From assembly GCA_039000515.1 (NCBI GenBank), contig JBCFYV010000012.1, forward strand, positions 286,001-350,000: a DNA stretch of 64,000 bases. Reading direction: 5' to 3'. Positions 37,336 to 49,618 of this stretch are shown here, piece after piece. A model generated the notes under the pieces. It made no database searches and was not told where the DNA came from. It saw only the letters and a program-made list of their open reading frames with translations. The DNA is from Timema cristinae. Lineage: Eukaryota > Arthropoda > Insecta > Phasmatodea > Timematidae. Numbering within the stretch: the stretch's first letter is position 1; each line of letters opens with the position of its first letter. Position numbers and translations under genes: made by a program.

Positions 37336-38074
37336 CCTGTGTCCATTAGGATCAAACTACTTTATTATTTTATTATATTAAACCAACTTATTCTTTATTC
37401 GTTTTTCATATAGCATATTATTGTATTTTACACAATCCTTCACTGATTTTTTTTAAGAATTATCATTTCAATTCTTTTAGTGGCAGAAGAAAAAAGCCAA
37501 ACTATTATATAAAATGGCATTCCCTGTGTTAACTAGAGCATCCATGACTGTTTATTGTTAGAACTAAAGAAGTTAAGGTTTATTTTTAATAAATATGGCT
37601 GGTTTATAATGGCATAAGTTACATAAAGTGAGTCATATTTCTAAAATACAAATATAAAAGAAGTTAGTAGCTTATAAGCTTATGACTTTACCTGATTTGG
37701 CGGCCAAATGATATGATGCAGGGGTTCCCAAACTGTGTGTTGTATCAGCTCCGGTCTTGGTCTGGGACTTGTGCCTATAAGGAAAAACTAAAACTTATAA
37801 TTGATAGTGAAATGCATCCTCCAAATTTTCAATACATGTACTCGCACACATTTAAAAAGAAAACATGTCTACTCTAATTCCTTTTTATTCACTTCTGTGA
37901 TTTTGTATTTTTACATTTAAAACAACATAAGCTAGTAATGTAAATGACTTTTTTTTTTTTTTTTTTAATATTTGGTACAGGGGTATCACAAGGAAAATCT
38001 GACATGTGAAGGGAGGGTCTCAAAAAGTTTGGTGAGCCCTTCTTTAATTTGTCATTCTCATGTTAGACTGCCCT

Positions 38075-38265
38075 GCTGATGATGATGAGGAAATCAAGGG
38101 TCAAATCACCTTTGGGTCCACTGAAGGTGGTTTTTATTAAATGTTTCCCACTCTCCGTCCACACAAATGTGGATAGATTGACTCTAAAATGAGTCCTTCC
38201 TTATCCCTACCCCATTAGAGTAACCATCATATATGTGTATAACCTGGTAAGGTAGTAATACACAG
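38075..38265 (+). repeat. SINE copy
   Basis: GGGTCAAATCACCTTTGGGT (B box region), GGTGGTTTTTATTAAATGTT, CCCACTCTCCGTCCACACAA, CCCTACCCCATTAGAGTAAC and TATAACCTGGTAAGGTAGTA. The order matches the 26976-27210 copy. Confidence 0.7.
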
Positions 38266-39054
38266 TTTTATCAAAAGTATGACTGTACTTGGCTCGCATA
38301 CTATAAACAATGGCTTGATCAAGTGCAGTTTTGTGCCAATTTAGTCCTTGACTGCTTGTAACTTGAAATTCTTAATTGTTTCAGAAACTCGACAAAGAAG
38401 ATGTGAAAGACTGTGGCCCCACAATTCTTCTAATACAACGTCTCACTACATCAAGCCTTCGAGCAATAGCCACTCTCTACTCTTTAGTCTTTCATTTTTG
38501 CTTTACGATTCCCAGCGAAAACATGGTTCACATATCATTAATTTTTCAAAATATTTCCTACTCAACTATATCCCTAATTGTAGTTTCTTGGTATTTCTCA
38601 CATTGACTTTGTAATATTTTGTATACTAGTGAATTTATTATTTTAAAGTAATAGTTGTAATTTTAGGTATAGGTTTTGTTAGTTTGTGAAAGATTGGAAT
38701 ACAGGGTTGCCAATTTATTTATGATACACAAGTGATAAATCAACACGTACAGGGTTAGTAAGTACTCATTTGATAGGTGACACATGTACAGGATTCCCCA
38801 ATTTACTCGAGAGTTGGTGGTGTAGTGGAGTGGAGTGTTTCATTTGGGAAAGTCCTTGCAGGCAATGAGCAAAAGTCATTGGGTGAGTGTTCTTGAATAT
38901 TATAAATTAAATGACGAAATTTAAATATATTTAAAGTAGACTACAATTTATAAGCAGAATTAGCAATACAATTTTTAGTGTTGTTCTATTGTCAGGCATA
39001 TAACTTACTTAACTTAGCATATTCTAATAATCCATACCTGCATCAATGGGAATA

Positions 39055-39245
39055 CAGCCTAAAAACCAGACCCATCCAGTCTGATTCACCAGTGACTGAT
39101 AGGTAGGAGTTTGAATTTAGTAAAGATATACTTAGTATTTTAAATATATATATATTTTTCACTATCTCTCCAAGAAAATATGATTACATTTTCATAGTCC
39201 CTACCCCACTAGCACAGTTAAAGTGTATATATCCTTGAAGGCAAA
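39055..39245 (+). repeat. Degenerate SINE copy
   Basis: GGTAGGAGTTTGAATTTAGT (B-box-like), CACTATCTCTCCAAGAAAAT and CCCTACCCCACTAGCACAGT are followed by a lost 3' end. Confidence 0.5.
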
Positions 39246-40578
39246 TAACACACAACGAAAATACCAACCTTAGTTCCTGGAATGTCCCAATTAAATTAAG
39301 TATCGAATAATTTCTAATATTACTCGAAGGTTCCCAAACATTTACATTTGAAATTGTGTTATGAATCTCTTCCCATAGATTAAAATATCTGAAAATTTAA
39401 CAAATCAACTTTGAACTAGCTATTTACCCTAAATAGTTCATTCTTTTATACCTTTGTAGACTTTTAGAGCATTAATAAGACAATTAAATGTACACCTTAT
39501 AAAGGGGTCCTTAGGAATTTCTTTGTGTATACCAACTTTGGTTGAAATACTTTAAGTAGATACTAATTAATAAATGGGGACACAAGAGTTGTGCAGTATA
39601 TCCAAATGTCTAGAAAAAAATTTTTTGTAACATAGCTGAAAGTCCGCAGTTAAAAATTATTGTTATAGTAAAGTGTGTATATTACTACATTTAATAAGGT
39701 TTATTCATTGGAGTTGCGAGGAACGAATATTTCAAAAACTACAAACGCAGTATATATTTTTTCTTTTCTCTTTAGTTTGAACTAATTGTTTGAGAATCAA
39801 TAATCATATTGAAACTAAATCAACATTTTGTTGTTCCTTTTGATGACACCGTGAATGCCTGAGGGAGGCCTCTCAATGTTTTTAAATCACTGGGCTGACT
39901 GGTGATTATCCATTTAATATCCCTGGCCAAGTTTCGAACATGAACCTCCCGAAGATAATCCTACAGCGTCAGCTTTGGTTGAGAATATAATTTTGATCTT
40001 AAAACACGCACCAACTAGTCCCCATGAATGGCAGCCAACTATACCAAATTTTCTCTAATGTGTACATAAACATAACTACTTTTTCAACTATACAGTGTTT
40101 TTTAATGCTTTTTACAAAACAACAATATATAGACATTAATATTCGAACATTTGTTTACTACTGTGACAATCATTAATTCGTAAGGCATTAAAACATCTTA
40201 AGTTAAAATGTGTAATTTTTATTATTCTTTTATACTGAGTAGAAAAATAGATAATTTTTTACTCAAGCTGATATTTTTGTACCTTAACTTGTAAAAGCAA
40301 AATATAAATAGGCCCATTTGGAGTGTGTTTATGGAAAATTTGTCAGTTTTACAAATTTCTATATTTTGTTGAGTATATATTTATAATATTTTTTTCTTTC
40401 AATTGCTGGTAATCCTTGTGCTAGACTGCATATAATAGTGATAGTGATGAAATATTAATTCTGAGATAGCAGCCACACACTAATAAGAATGCCTTAATGT
40501 GCTTGGCCAATGAAGAATATAAACTGTCTTGCTTGTTTAAACCTCACAGTAATAGTATTTTAAATTTTAACCGACTGT

Positions 40579-40612
40579 GTGTATGTGTGTGTGTGTGTGT
40601 GTGTGTGCGCAG
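40579..40612 (+). promoter_or_regulatory. (TG)n-containing splice acceptor of WNK
   Basis: About 13 TG dinucleotides run directly into GCGCAG at the 3' splice site of the exon starting at 40613. A TG run, instead of a pyrimidine tract, occupies the place where U2AF would normally bind. Confidence 0.75.
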
Positions 40613-40878
40613 GCTCGCAGTGGAAATAACAATATCAGTGCTAACACCACACAAACAGTCGACAACCACCGCAGCGGGAGTGCCCACTCTGTGACCGGTA
40701 ACGCGGGTGTTGGCAGTCTAGCCAGTGGTGTCAACAATCGAGGGGATGGTGGCTTGGCCGCCCATAAGAGAGCCCGTAGTGCTAGTTCCAATTCAACCAA
40801 TGAGGCCAGCCCCACCAGGAAAAAAAACCTTATCGGCTCCACCGTTCGAGGTTTCTTCCAGTCCAGAGGCAAGGAGCG
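40613..40878 (+). CDS. Wnk: WNK kinase, N-terminal low-complexity exon (partial gene)
   Basis: The exon lies between an AG acceptor preceded by (TG)n and the donor GCG|GTGAGT. It is 266 bp and enters in phase 0 and leaves in phase 2. It encodes 88 residues and two bases: an Asn/Ser/Gly-rich low-complexity stretch, then a basic segment with KKNLIGSTVRGFFQSRGKE. GC content and codon use contrast sharply with the AT-rich flanks. Membership in WNK is inferred from strand and exact phase agreement with the next exon and from the usual long, disordered WNK N-terminus; the sequence is not in the conserved domain. An upstream exon with the start codon must exist and was not found. Confidence 0.7.
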
Positions 40879-41148
40879 GTGAGTAATTATTTATTTAACG
40901 TGTATGGTTGGCGTCACTCCTGTTATTTTAAGATGTCCAGTGGTATGATAAACATATAGTTGGATTAATCTTCCAGTTCAGAAAAAAGCAAACAAAAGAA
41001 ACTAAAAGTACAGAAAGTTTGGTAACATGCTTTTGAATTCAACAAACATTTAAAGATCCAAAACATTGTCATATTTGGCTGGACCCGTTTTGGTGATCTA
41101 ATGATCTAGTAGGCATGTCCAAACTTCCCTCAACTGAGCACCATATAA

Positions 41149-41825
41149 CAGGGTGTCCACTGGGTCACGAGTGTCACGAAAAGTTACTAATTGGAAAAAA
41201 GGTCACGAAAGTACCTGAAAAGTCACAAATTTTCAATACTTTAGTCATAAAGTCACGAAGATATTGTTGTTTGAATTTCCCGCACATCATAACAACACTA
41301 ATGTCAGCCACTACCCATGATGCTATTGTTTTACTGTGATACCAAGAACAAGGTTAATATTCACCATCTAGTTAAAGTTTTATGTTGTGTATGAGTGAGT
41401 GTGTGCGTGCATTAGGCCCCTCTCTCTCTTCTCTTTCTCTCTATGTGTGTGTATGAGTGAGTGTGTGCGTGCATTAGGCCCCTCTCTCTCTCTCTCTTTC
41501 TCTCTATGTGTGTGTATGAGTGAGTGTGTGCGTGCATTAGGCCTCTCTCTCTCTTTCTCTCTATGTGTGTGTATGAGTGAGTGTGTGCGTGCATTAGGCC
41601 TCTCTCTCTCTCTCTCTTTATGTGTGTGTATGAGTGAGTGTGTGCGTGCATTAGGCCTCTCTCTCTCTCTATGTGTGTGTATGAGTGAGTGTGTGCGTGC
41701 ATTAGGCCTCTCTCTCTCTCTTTCTCTCTATGTGTGTGTATGAGTGAGTGTGTGCGTGCATTAGGCCCCTCTCTCTCTCTTTCTTTCTATGTGTGTGTAT
41801 GAGTGAGTGTGTGCGTGCATTAGGC

Positions 41826-41857
<32 letters not shown>

Positions 41858-42646
41858 ATGTGTGTGTATGAGTGAGTGTGTGCGTGCATTAGGCCCCTCT
41901 CTCTCTCTCTCTTTCTCTCTATGTGTGTGTATGAGTGAGTGTGTGCGTGCATTAGGCCTCTCTCTCTCTTTCTCTCTATGTGTGTGTATGAGTGAGTGTG
42001 TGCGTGCATTAGGCCTCTCTCTCTCTTTCTCTCTATTGTGTGTATGAGTGAGTGTGTGCGTGCATTAGGCCTCTCTCTCTCTCTCTCTCTATGTGTGTGT
42101 ATGAGTGAGTGTGTGCGTGCATTAGGCCCCTCTCTCTCTTCTCTTTCTCTCTATGTGTGTGTATGAGTGAGTGTGTGCGTGCATTAGGCCCCTCTCTCTC
42201 TCTCTATGTGTGTGTATGAGTGAGTGTGTGCGTGCATTAGGCCTCTCTCTCTCTTTCTCTCTATGTGTGTGTATGAGTGAGTGTGTGCGTGCATTAGGCC
42301 TCTCTCTTTCTCTCTATGTGTGTGTATGAGTGAGTGTGTGCGTGCATTAGGCCTCTCTCTCTCTCTCTATGTGTGTGTATGAGTGAGTGTGTGCGTGCAT
42401 TAGGCCTCTCTCTCTCTCTCTCTCTCTCTCTCTATGTGTGTGTATGAGTGAGTGTGTGCGTGCATTAGGCCCCTCTCTCTCTCTCTCTTTCTTTCTATGT
42501 GTGTGTATGAGTGAGTGTGTGCGTGCATTAGGCCTCTCTCTCTCTCTCTTTCTCTCTATGTGTGTGTATGAGTGAGTGTGTGCGTGCATTAGGCCTCTCT
42601 CTCTCTCTCTATGTGTGTGTATGAGTGAGTGTGTGCGTGCATTAGG

Positions 42647-42683
<37 letters not shown>

Positions 42684-42898
42684 GTGTGTGTATGAGTGAG
42701 TGTGTGCGTGCATTAGGCCCCTCTCTCTCTCTCTCTTTCTTTCTATGTGTGTGTATGAGTGAGTGTGTGCGTGCATTAGGCCTCTCTCTCTCTCTCTCTC
42801 TTTCTCTCTATGTGTGTGTATGAGTGAGTGTGTGCGTGCATTAGGCCTCTCTCTCTCTCTCTATGTGTGTGTATGAGTGAGTGTGTGCGTGCATTAGG

Positions 42899-42931
<33 letters not shown>

Positions 42932-42995
42932 GTGTGTGTATGAGTGAGTGTGTGCGTGCATTAGGCCTCTATCTCTCTCTCTCTCTTCTCTCTCT

Positions 42996-43035
<40 letters not shown>

Positions 43036-43188
43036 GTGTGTGTGTGTGTTTGTGTTTGTGTGTGTGTTTTTGTGTGTGTATGTTTGTGTGTGTGTGATGT
43101 TCAACGGTTTATCAAAGAGATTTTGTGGTCAAAAAAAGGTCACCAAGAGTCACTAATTTTTGGTTTCTCCAACTCAATAGACACCCTG
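41149..43188. mobile_element. 5-bp-TSD hAT-like MITE swollen by an internal minisatellite
   Basis: Ends are CAGGGTGTCCACTGGG on the left and the complement of CAGGGTGTCTATTGAG on the right, flanked by the exact 5-bp duplication TATAA (41144-41148 and 43189-43193). The first 240 bp and last 100 bp align with the 403-bp element at 54117-54519, with the same subterminal GTCACGAAAA-type motifs. Between them lies a 1.6-kb compound tandem repeat. It lies in the WNK intron following the exon at 40613-40878. Confidence 0.85.
41385..43080. repeat. Compound TG/CT minisatellite, about 27 copies
   Basis: A fixed block of about 40 bp (TATGTGTGTGTATGAGTGAG then TGTGTGCGTGCATTAGGC) alternates with a variable (CT)n stretch. 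About 27 copies run from 41385 to about 42985, followed by (AT)n and (TG)n tracts to about 43098. Copy length changes through the CT run only. Translations on either strand are repeat artefacts. Confidence 0.95.
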
Positions 43189-43430
43189 TATAAGGACCAT
43201 GCAGTAGGCCAATATGAAATTAAAGGATGAACAAGTATTATTTATAACAAATATGTACATAAATAAAAAAAATACATTAAAAAAGGCAAAATTATACATA
43301 GAATTAACCAGATTTTTTCTAATTTAATTAGTTATTAAGTTTATTTATGTAATTTGAATTATTTTAATTCGAGCTTGCGACTCACAGAAAACAAACTGGG
43401 GGAAGGGGGCTTGACATGCTTGACCTAAGG

Positions 43431-44092
43431 CAATGGTTCTCAACTTTTTTGTTGTTGTTGACGGCACACTATTATTTATCATGAGAAGCACAAACGTAAA
43501 ATTGGCAATACTTGTCGAGAGTTGGGTTGGGCACACCCACGTGCAGAGAGACTTCTCTCAGTTGAACAGTAAGTCCCTATGTGCACATGTGTGTGCGTTC
43601 ATGTGTCCTCTACAGTCTATTTGACCACAAATTGAACTTTTGTGTTAGAAGCAACAAGATTCTCATTAATTACTCAACTTCTTGATTAAATTCTCTGGAA
43701 AATAAATATAGTATATAGTGATTGTACATTTTTCTCTTATTTATTTAAAAAAAATAATATTGGATGAAACTACTTTAAAATTTTTTTGTTTTAAACAATT
43801 ACATAACATTCGCTTTGGTGGCCTTATGGTCAATCCAAGGAATCACTCTCACAATAGACTGGACTGTAGATTACCGAGAGATCAAAGTTTAAATGCTGTT
43901 CAATTGGCTTTTTCTAAATGGTTTTCAACTCTACCTCCACAAAAATATAAGTTTTCTTCCTTAAATTCAACCTTCCCCTTTCATTTTAAAACATAATATT
44001 AATAAATATGTGCACAGCTCAAACAGGTAGTAAACAGAATTGTTCAAAAAATTAACGTAAAGAATTTTGCAGCACACCTTTGAAAACCACTG
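43431..44092. mobile_element. hAT-type MITE carrying a nested SINE
   Basis: The left end CAATGGTTCTCAACTTTTTT and ACGGCACAC mirrors the right end GCAGCACACC and TTTGAAAACCACTG, the CAGTGGTTCTCAA type common in hAT elements. The flanks ACCTAAGG and CTCTAAGG agree at 6 of 8 positions, a decayed 8-bp duplication. A SINE occupies about 43813-44040 inside. Confidence 0.75.
43813..44040 (+). repeat. SINE nested in the hAT MITE
   Basis: GGTGGCCTTATGGTCAATCC (A-box-like), GATCAAAGTTTAAATGCTG (B-box-like), TTTTTCTAAATGGTTTTCAA, CTCTACCTCCACAAAAATAT, TTCAACCTTCCCCTTTCATT and an end near CAGGTAGTAAACAG. Confidence 0.65.
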
Positions 44093-44219
44093 CTCTAAGG
44101 TGTCACTACTGCTTTAGCGTGGATCACCAACTGCTTTTGAATTCTACATTACTCATCCCAGCCCATTTATTGTAAATATGTGAATATCCTGGAAGAATAG
44201 TCAGAGTACTGTGCATGCG

Positions 44220-44221
<2 letters not shown>

Positions 44222-44260
<39 letters not shown>
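44222..44260. repeat. (CA)n microsatellite with CG interruptions
   Basis: ACACGCGCGCACAC followed by an uninterrupted CA run. Confidence 0.9.
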
Positions 44261-44261
<1 letters not shown>

Positions 44262-44679
44262 AGATTAAGTTGTGGTTATCTTAATTTTTTTTAAAGTGTT
44301 TTTTTTTAGTAGCCGGAATCAATGTGCATTCTTGTAATATTTAGGTGAGCAAAAAACAAAAGGAAACATTGTGACAAATTTTGGTATAGTACACATGTGG
44401 TAGGAAAAAAATGTTTTCAAAGTAAAACCTGCAAAATACCTGCATGAGTGAGCTCACTCGTGAAATGGAGGAGTGTGAGACTTGTATGATATTTTCTGAT
44501 GTGATTGTGTGTGTGCACTATATTCACTTTAGGTTTAATAAAAAATTAACTCTTTACTTTAGTTGCATTAAATTAATTGTCAATTTTGATTGAGTGTAAG
44601 AGAAGTTAGAAGCCTTAACTTCGTCATTAAAGCATTATTATTTTTATTTTCAAATGCCTACCTTTTACAAGGAAAACTA

Positions 44680-45017
44680 ATATCATGTTTTACACCTATG
44701 TACTTGTCAACCCTAACATAGTTCACACCCTCGATATCAATGATCTCGGTGTTCTCCTAGACACCAAACTTTCATTTCATTTTTACCATATATCTCATTT
44801 ATTGAAATTACTTGGAATTATTCAATTTACTATCTCCTTGTTCAATAAAGTTAATTGTATTTTTACACTGTACCATGTCTTGGTCAGATCTAAGCTAAAA
44901 TATGCTAGTGCTGCGTTGAATTCAATTACCTTAACTGACGCTCTCAGACATAAATTTGTGGCTACTTGCTATGATAAATTGTTTCTTAACTGGAGTGCGT
45001 ATAACCCGAAAGGGTAG
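44680..45017 (+). mobile_element. Jockey-like LINE, 3' fragment of reverse transcriptase
   Basis: The frame reads DINDLGVLLDTKLSFHFYHI, a segment LLKLLGIIQF, then LVRSKLKYASAALNS and LRHKFVATCYDKLF. This is the pattern of the RT thumb and connection region of Jockey-clade LINEs (DLGVLLD, LVRSKLEYAS, RKF). It is a short dead fragment, immediately followed by a SINE 3' end. Confidence 0.7.
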
Positions 45018-45053
45018 TAAGACGCGGTGCTTAATAATAATAATCTTAACTGG

Positions 45054-45086
<33 letters not shown>

Positions 45087-45110
45087 GTTGTTATGATGAT
45101 GATGATGACT
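44998..45110 (+). repeat. SINE 3' end with trinucleotide tail, fused to LINE fragment
   Basis: GTATAACCCGAAAGGGTAGT then AAGACGCGGTGCTTAATAAT matches the SINE 3' terminus; it is followed by (ATT)n and (GAT)n tracts at 45055-45110. Confidence 0.75.
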
Positions 45111-45524
45111 GAATTCGAAATATTTATGGCTCCAAACTCTCTTTTTGCAAAGACTTTTTTAAGTTTATAATATAGTAGATTCTGTTAGTCCAAAAATGGT
45201 CTAGGATATTTCATATTTGGATACCAGTATGAAATTTGGCAGACTTCCTCTACTATGACCTTGTTTAGAAACCATCGCGACACACCTGATATCACCCGCT
45301 TTGAGGAAGGTGCGGAGGGGGAGGGGGGAATCATTGAAAAACCTCAAAACAAATATTTTCCCTACTCATTTATTTTCTCGTTTATAACTTTATTCATGGT
45401 CATAGTATATCATTGAACTGGTAGCTCCAAATATCAGCTTCAATATGAAGTATTTGGACTGGCTAAAATATATGTTCATGTATGTGTATGTCAAAAGGGT
45501 GATTTTTTCATGCTTCCTCTACAC

Positions 45525-45715
45525 TGGAGTACATTGACTGAATTGTCTGGGTTTGAATCCTGGCTGGGTGTATTAAGGGTGATTTTTTCCTTAATGTTTT
45601 TTCCATGCTTCCTCTACACAACGGATTACATTTTCTCTAAAATCCTATCTTAATATCTACTTGGTTTAATTAATTGTGTATAGTTTGGATAGGTAGTAAG
45701 ATATCGCAGGGAAAA
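45525..45715 (+). repeat. SINE copy
   Basis: GTTTGAATCCTGGCTGGGTG (B box), TATTAAGGGTGATTTTTTCC, TTCCATGCTTCCTCTACACA, TATAGTTTGGATAGGTAGTA and AGATATCGCAG follow family order. A partial duplicate of its middle (CATGCTTCCTCTACAC) lies just upstream at about 45508-45525. Confidence 0.65.
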
Positions 45716-46964
45716 AATATAACTGGATCTATATTATACTATCTTTTGGGAATTGATTGAAAATTTGATCCATATTTAATTAGGTTGAGTTAACACTGGC
45801 CACTATATGGGCAATGAAACAGGCTAATAAAACTCGGATCAACCTGGATATTTGATAAAATACAAGACTTTCCAAACACACTCCTTGCTGGTGTAATTTA
45901 ACATCAGTTTCCTTGTAGTTAGGGTCTAAATAAACTGATTGTACTAATGTAGCCTAGATATTGACCATTATAATGAAAGAGGCAGCTGTCGCAGGTGGGT
46001 TTTATCATAGTCTGGACTGCACTAGCCAGCAGCCACGTGCTTGTGTCATATGTCCTGTTTGTTTGGAATGTGCCATCTTGTGTCCTCCCCCTATCCCCCT
46101 ACATGATCGTCAAGGCATCTGCTGACAGGTGTCACTAGAATGCTGCACTATGTTTATATATACTCTTCTGGATAGTGAAATATGATGAGTGATGGTGACT
46201 GTCTTTCAAAGGAGTTAGGCTCTGGAAACATTGAACATTTTGCACACTTAATCTCTGCGAAAGCCCAGACAATGTTTGCAGCAATTTTGTATAGTTTATT
46301 TTTTCTTTATATTTAACTATTGTTAGACTTTGCAGTTTTTATATTATATTATTGACTGGAAAGGTATAAAAAAAAGACATGTGTGTACATAAACTACAGA
46401 ATCCACCTGTTATCTTTAAGTTTCAAAGTACAACTCACAAGTTTCTTATTGTGAGGGGGAAAAAAAAGTCAATTATCAATTATCTACTTGAGTGATTGAA
46501 AACTGAGTTGATCCGTACCTATTCACCAGTATTTGAGCTAAAATAACCGTACATAATACTGCATTACTGCAAACTAAGTGTTGGCGTCGACAGTTAAATT
46601 GGCACATTGAGTTAAGGAAGCCCACGACCTGTTGGCACTTAATGCCCTCTTGACTCCACTCTTTGATTGTGTAATGGATCATGGTTTTTTTTGGGAGGAA
46701 AGGGGGGGTGCAGTTTAGTGCCGCGGTCAGTTAGTGTGGACAATGATTTGTGTTAAATTGCTCATCTGGGCTTAAGAAACCAACATGTAGGCCTACAAGA
46801 ATGTATTTGGTGTTGTGTTACTAGAACCTGTGTGTGACCTTAACTAAATAATGCTGGATTTAGTTCATCCACAAACAATGTGTCTACAGTATCATGACAT
46901 TTCAACCATATATTATCTACAGGTATTTTTTTGATTTTAATAAACATCCAACATCTTACTCAAT

Positions 46965-47050
46965 TGATAGTACATCTGCCTGTGTAGTTAAGGGATCCTG
47001 GTTCGATTCTCATTAAGGTCGAAAATGTCTCATTGGTGAATGGCCGACAG
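46965..47050 (+). repeat. tRNA-like SINE head or tRNA relic
   Basis: CTCAATTGATAGTACATCTG (A box), CCTGTGTAGTTAAGGGATCC and TGGTTCGATTCTC (strong B box). There is no matching acceptor stem, so it is not called a tRNA gene. Confidence 0.45.
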
Positions 47051-47479
47051 GGGGAATGGGTGTTGTGACTATTCTAGTATTATATTAGTTTATAAATTGT
47101 GAACTGAAATAATCAGTGTGTTCAGAAAGGGCATGCTAAAACAAAACCTAATTTATATTACTAAATACTGATTTAAATCTTTTTTCATAAGTATTTCATA
47201 TAAATTATGGTTTGTTAAAGTTAATGAAACTTTTTCAGTTGCTCTTTTGGCAGTTTAAACTTAAATCAGGGTGTACATTAACCTGAAAAACAGACAAAAT
47301 CAAGAACATTTTTTATTGAAATGATCAGAAAGGTTTGCCAAACTAAAATACAATAGGAGCATGAAAATTGCCACAAACCCAAGACAAATCAAGTGTGAAG
47401 TGATCCACTTGTTTTTGTTTACCCCTGCTGTTTACTATCTGTCCTAGCTCTGCATATTTACACTAATTGTCTAAGAATG

Positions 47480-47615
47480 AGGAAGATATAATTTAGAAGT
47501 GTACCCACATTTGCTTGAAGAGAGTGAAAACAACCCTGAACACACCCAGCTAGGATTCAAATCCTGATTTTGCTATCACTGGCAGACCAGACTAGGTCAC
47601 CACCTTGCCTTCTGA
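47480..47615 (-). repeat. SINE copy
   Basis: On the minus strand, AGTCTGGTCTGCCAGTGATA then GGATTTGAATCCTAGCTGGG (B box), TGTGTTCAGGGTTGTTTTCA and CTCTTCAAGCAAATGTGGGT follow family order. Confidence 0.6.
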
Positions 47616-49618
47616 TACTAGGTAGATATTGAGAAGTAGAATGAATTGTTAGAAAGCAAGTCGTGTAAATTGTCCAGCAGTGTGAGCTTAATTGGAGCAC
47701 CATTTATATTTGACTATTCTAACGTTATCCTTTTATGTAAATTTTATCAATTAGTGTTCTCAAATACGCCACAAGTCTAAACATTGATGAGAAAAAAAAA
47801 TTGTTCTTTTGAAAGAAGGGGGTTGAAACCTCCTTTCCTTCTTATGGCCCTGGAAATAAACAAATTTCCCTTCCCATTAAAGAAAAATAAAATATTTTTT
47901 ACCAACTGAATAACAAATATGTGATATAACTTATTTAGCTATTGTATTAATCATAAAGATAAATTACCTTAACCCTAGAATGCTAAACTTCCCTTTGTGA
48001 GACATGAATACTTGTCAATTTTACTACTTTACATTTTATTATATTTAAAACATAATTTGAATACATTATTGACAAAATGAAAACTATTCTCAACTAGATC
48101 AAATGTTTTTTTATCGATTGTAATTTTTTTTACACAACTTCATTAAATGATACACAGGATGTTGCCCTGTGTTCTCTGCAGATGGCACGAGAACATTGGC
48201 TGCAAAATGTCCTAGTCATGCACCTTTGCTTTCATTGTCAGTTTCAATTATTTTGGAATTTTTTGTTTTTCTGGTCTATTACCATGTTCTCATGTGTAGT
48301 AGGGAGCAAGACTACAGCTTTATTTTATTTTAGTTTGTAAGATACCATTGTCACCACATTAGTAAAATGTTTCGTTAATGCTAAACACTCGTACCTTTAA
48401 TGACTGAGCTTCTCCTAGAGCACAAACAAAGCACGTGACAAGACAAACATTATCTGGTATAGTGAAGTTTCAAGGCCGACTGAAGGCACTGGTCTAAGGG
48501 AGGGAACATGACAATATTGGGAACCTCGATAGTCAATTTTACCAACGTTCTAGGTTTGATCAATAATGTAGTGATCCAAAGGTAAATCTTCTTGTTTAAT
48601 TTTTCTGATTAAAACACCTCACTTTTTCTTTTATATTGATGCTATCCAATACATATTTGTGCATATGACAAAACTGCAACGTGATTTAGACATGTTTGTG
48701 TCATACTTTATCTTAAGTAGGTTTTACATGATTAACTATAACTTCTTTCTGCCTCACAATATTAACTTGGCAACACAGGTAATAGACGAATTGTTTCAAT
48801 ATTTGAAAACAAATTCTGTCCACTAAGGTGTGTGTAGTAATATTCACACTTGGTAGTTGAAAATGGCATGGTGCGAGGTTTTGAAAGATAATATTGGTTA
48901 AATAAAACTATTTCATTACACTTTTGAAAATCAACAGATTTAGGAAGAAACCTGTTGACTTGGCAACACAGGCTGAAAATAATCATTGAAAATATTAAGG
49001 AAACAAGAACGGTTCAATTTTCCTTCTAGGAAAACAGAGGGTTTGGGAAGAAAAAGGTACTATTTCCAATTTCCAATAAATGACAGGTGGTCTTGTCTAG
49101 TGATTTTCAGAACTTGTAAAGTGTCACTCATTGCTAAATAAGAAGTAAAGCTGTAAAATATATACTATATTATAAACAAAAATATGTTTTACTAGCATTA
49201 TGTGCCTAGGCAGTCTGGTTTGGTTGGTACAGGTGACTTCAAAACAAAATAAAAGAGGGGGCTCTACAGTTGTTCAACTCCATCGCATCATAACAAACAC
49301 CGTTTACGATACTGTAATATTGTTCATATGAACTTATTACATTAAAATTTAAATGGAAATTTAGGACTACATATATGTACATTTAAATGCAATTTAAAGC
49401 AAAATATCTGAAGTTTTTGACGCTACAGTGGAGTGGTAGCAATGCTAAAATTTAAGTTTTTATAACGTCAAATAATAACAGTTTGTCTGGACTGCTGAAT
49501 AAATGATCATATGCCCGAGTTGACAGAACAGCTAAAACGGTTATGATAACCAAGTTTGACTGTATATTTGGATATAAATTACAATTGGTGTGATTATGCA
49601 TAGATCTAGTTGTTTCAG

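Noticed and set aside
38376..38606. Open frame after a TTGTTTCAG acceptor, possible exon
   Set aside because: No domain, no donor at a sensible place, hydrophobic low-complexity composition; no link to WNK phase.
41399..43230. Many short ORFs of Cys/Val/Ser-rich or His/Thr-rich peptides
   Set aside because: They are translations of the TG/CT minisatellite.
46965..47050. A functional tRNA gene
   Set aside because: Strong B box and A-box-like segment, but no complementary acceptor stem or convincing anticodon arm; more likely a SINE head.
49590..49618. Extending the WNK exon upstream to the ATG in TGATTATGCATAGA
   Set aside because: The TTGTTTCAG acceptor and exact phase agreement with 40878 favour a start at 49619.
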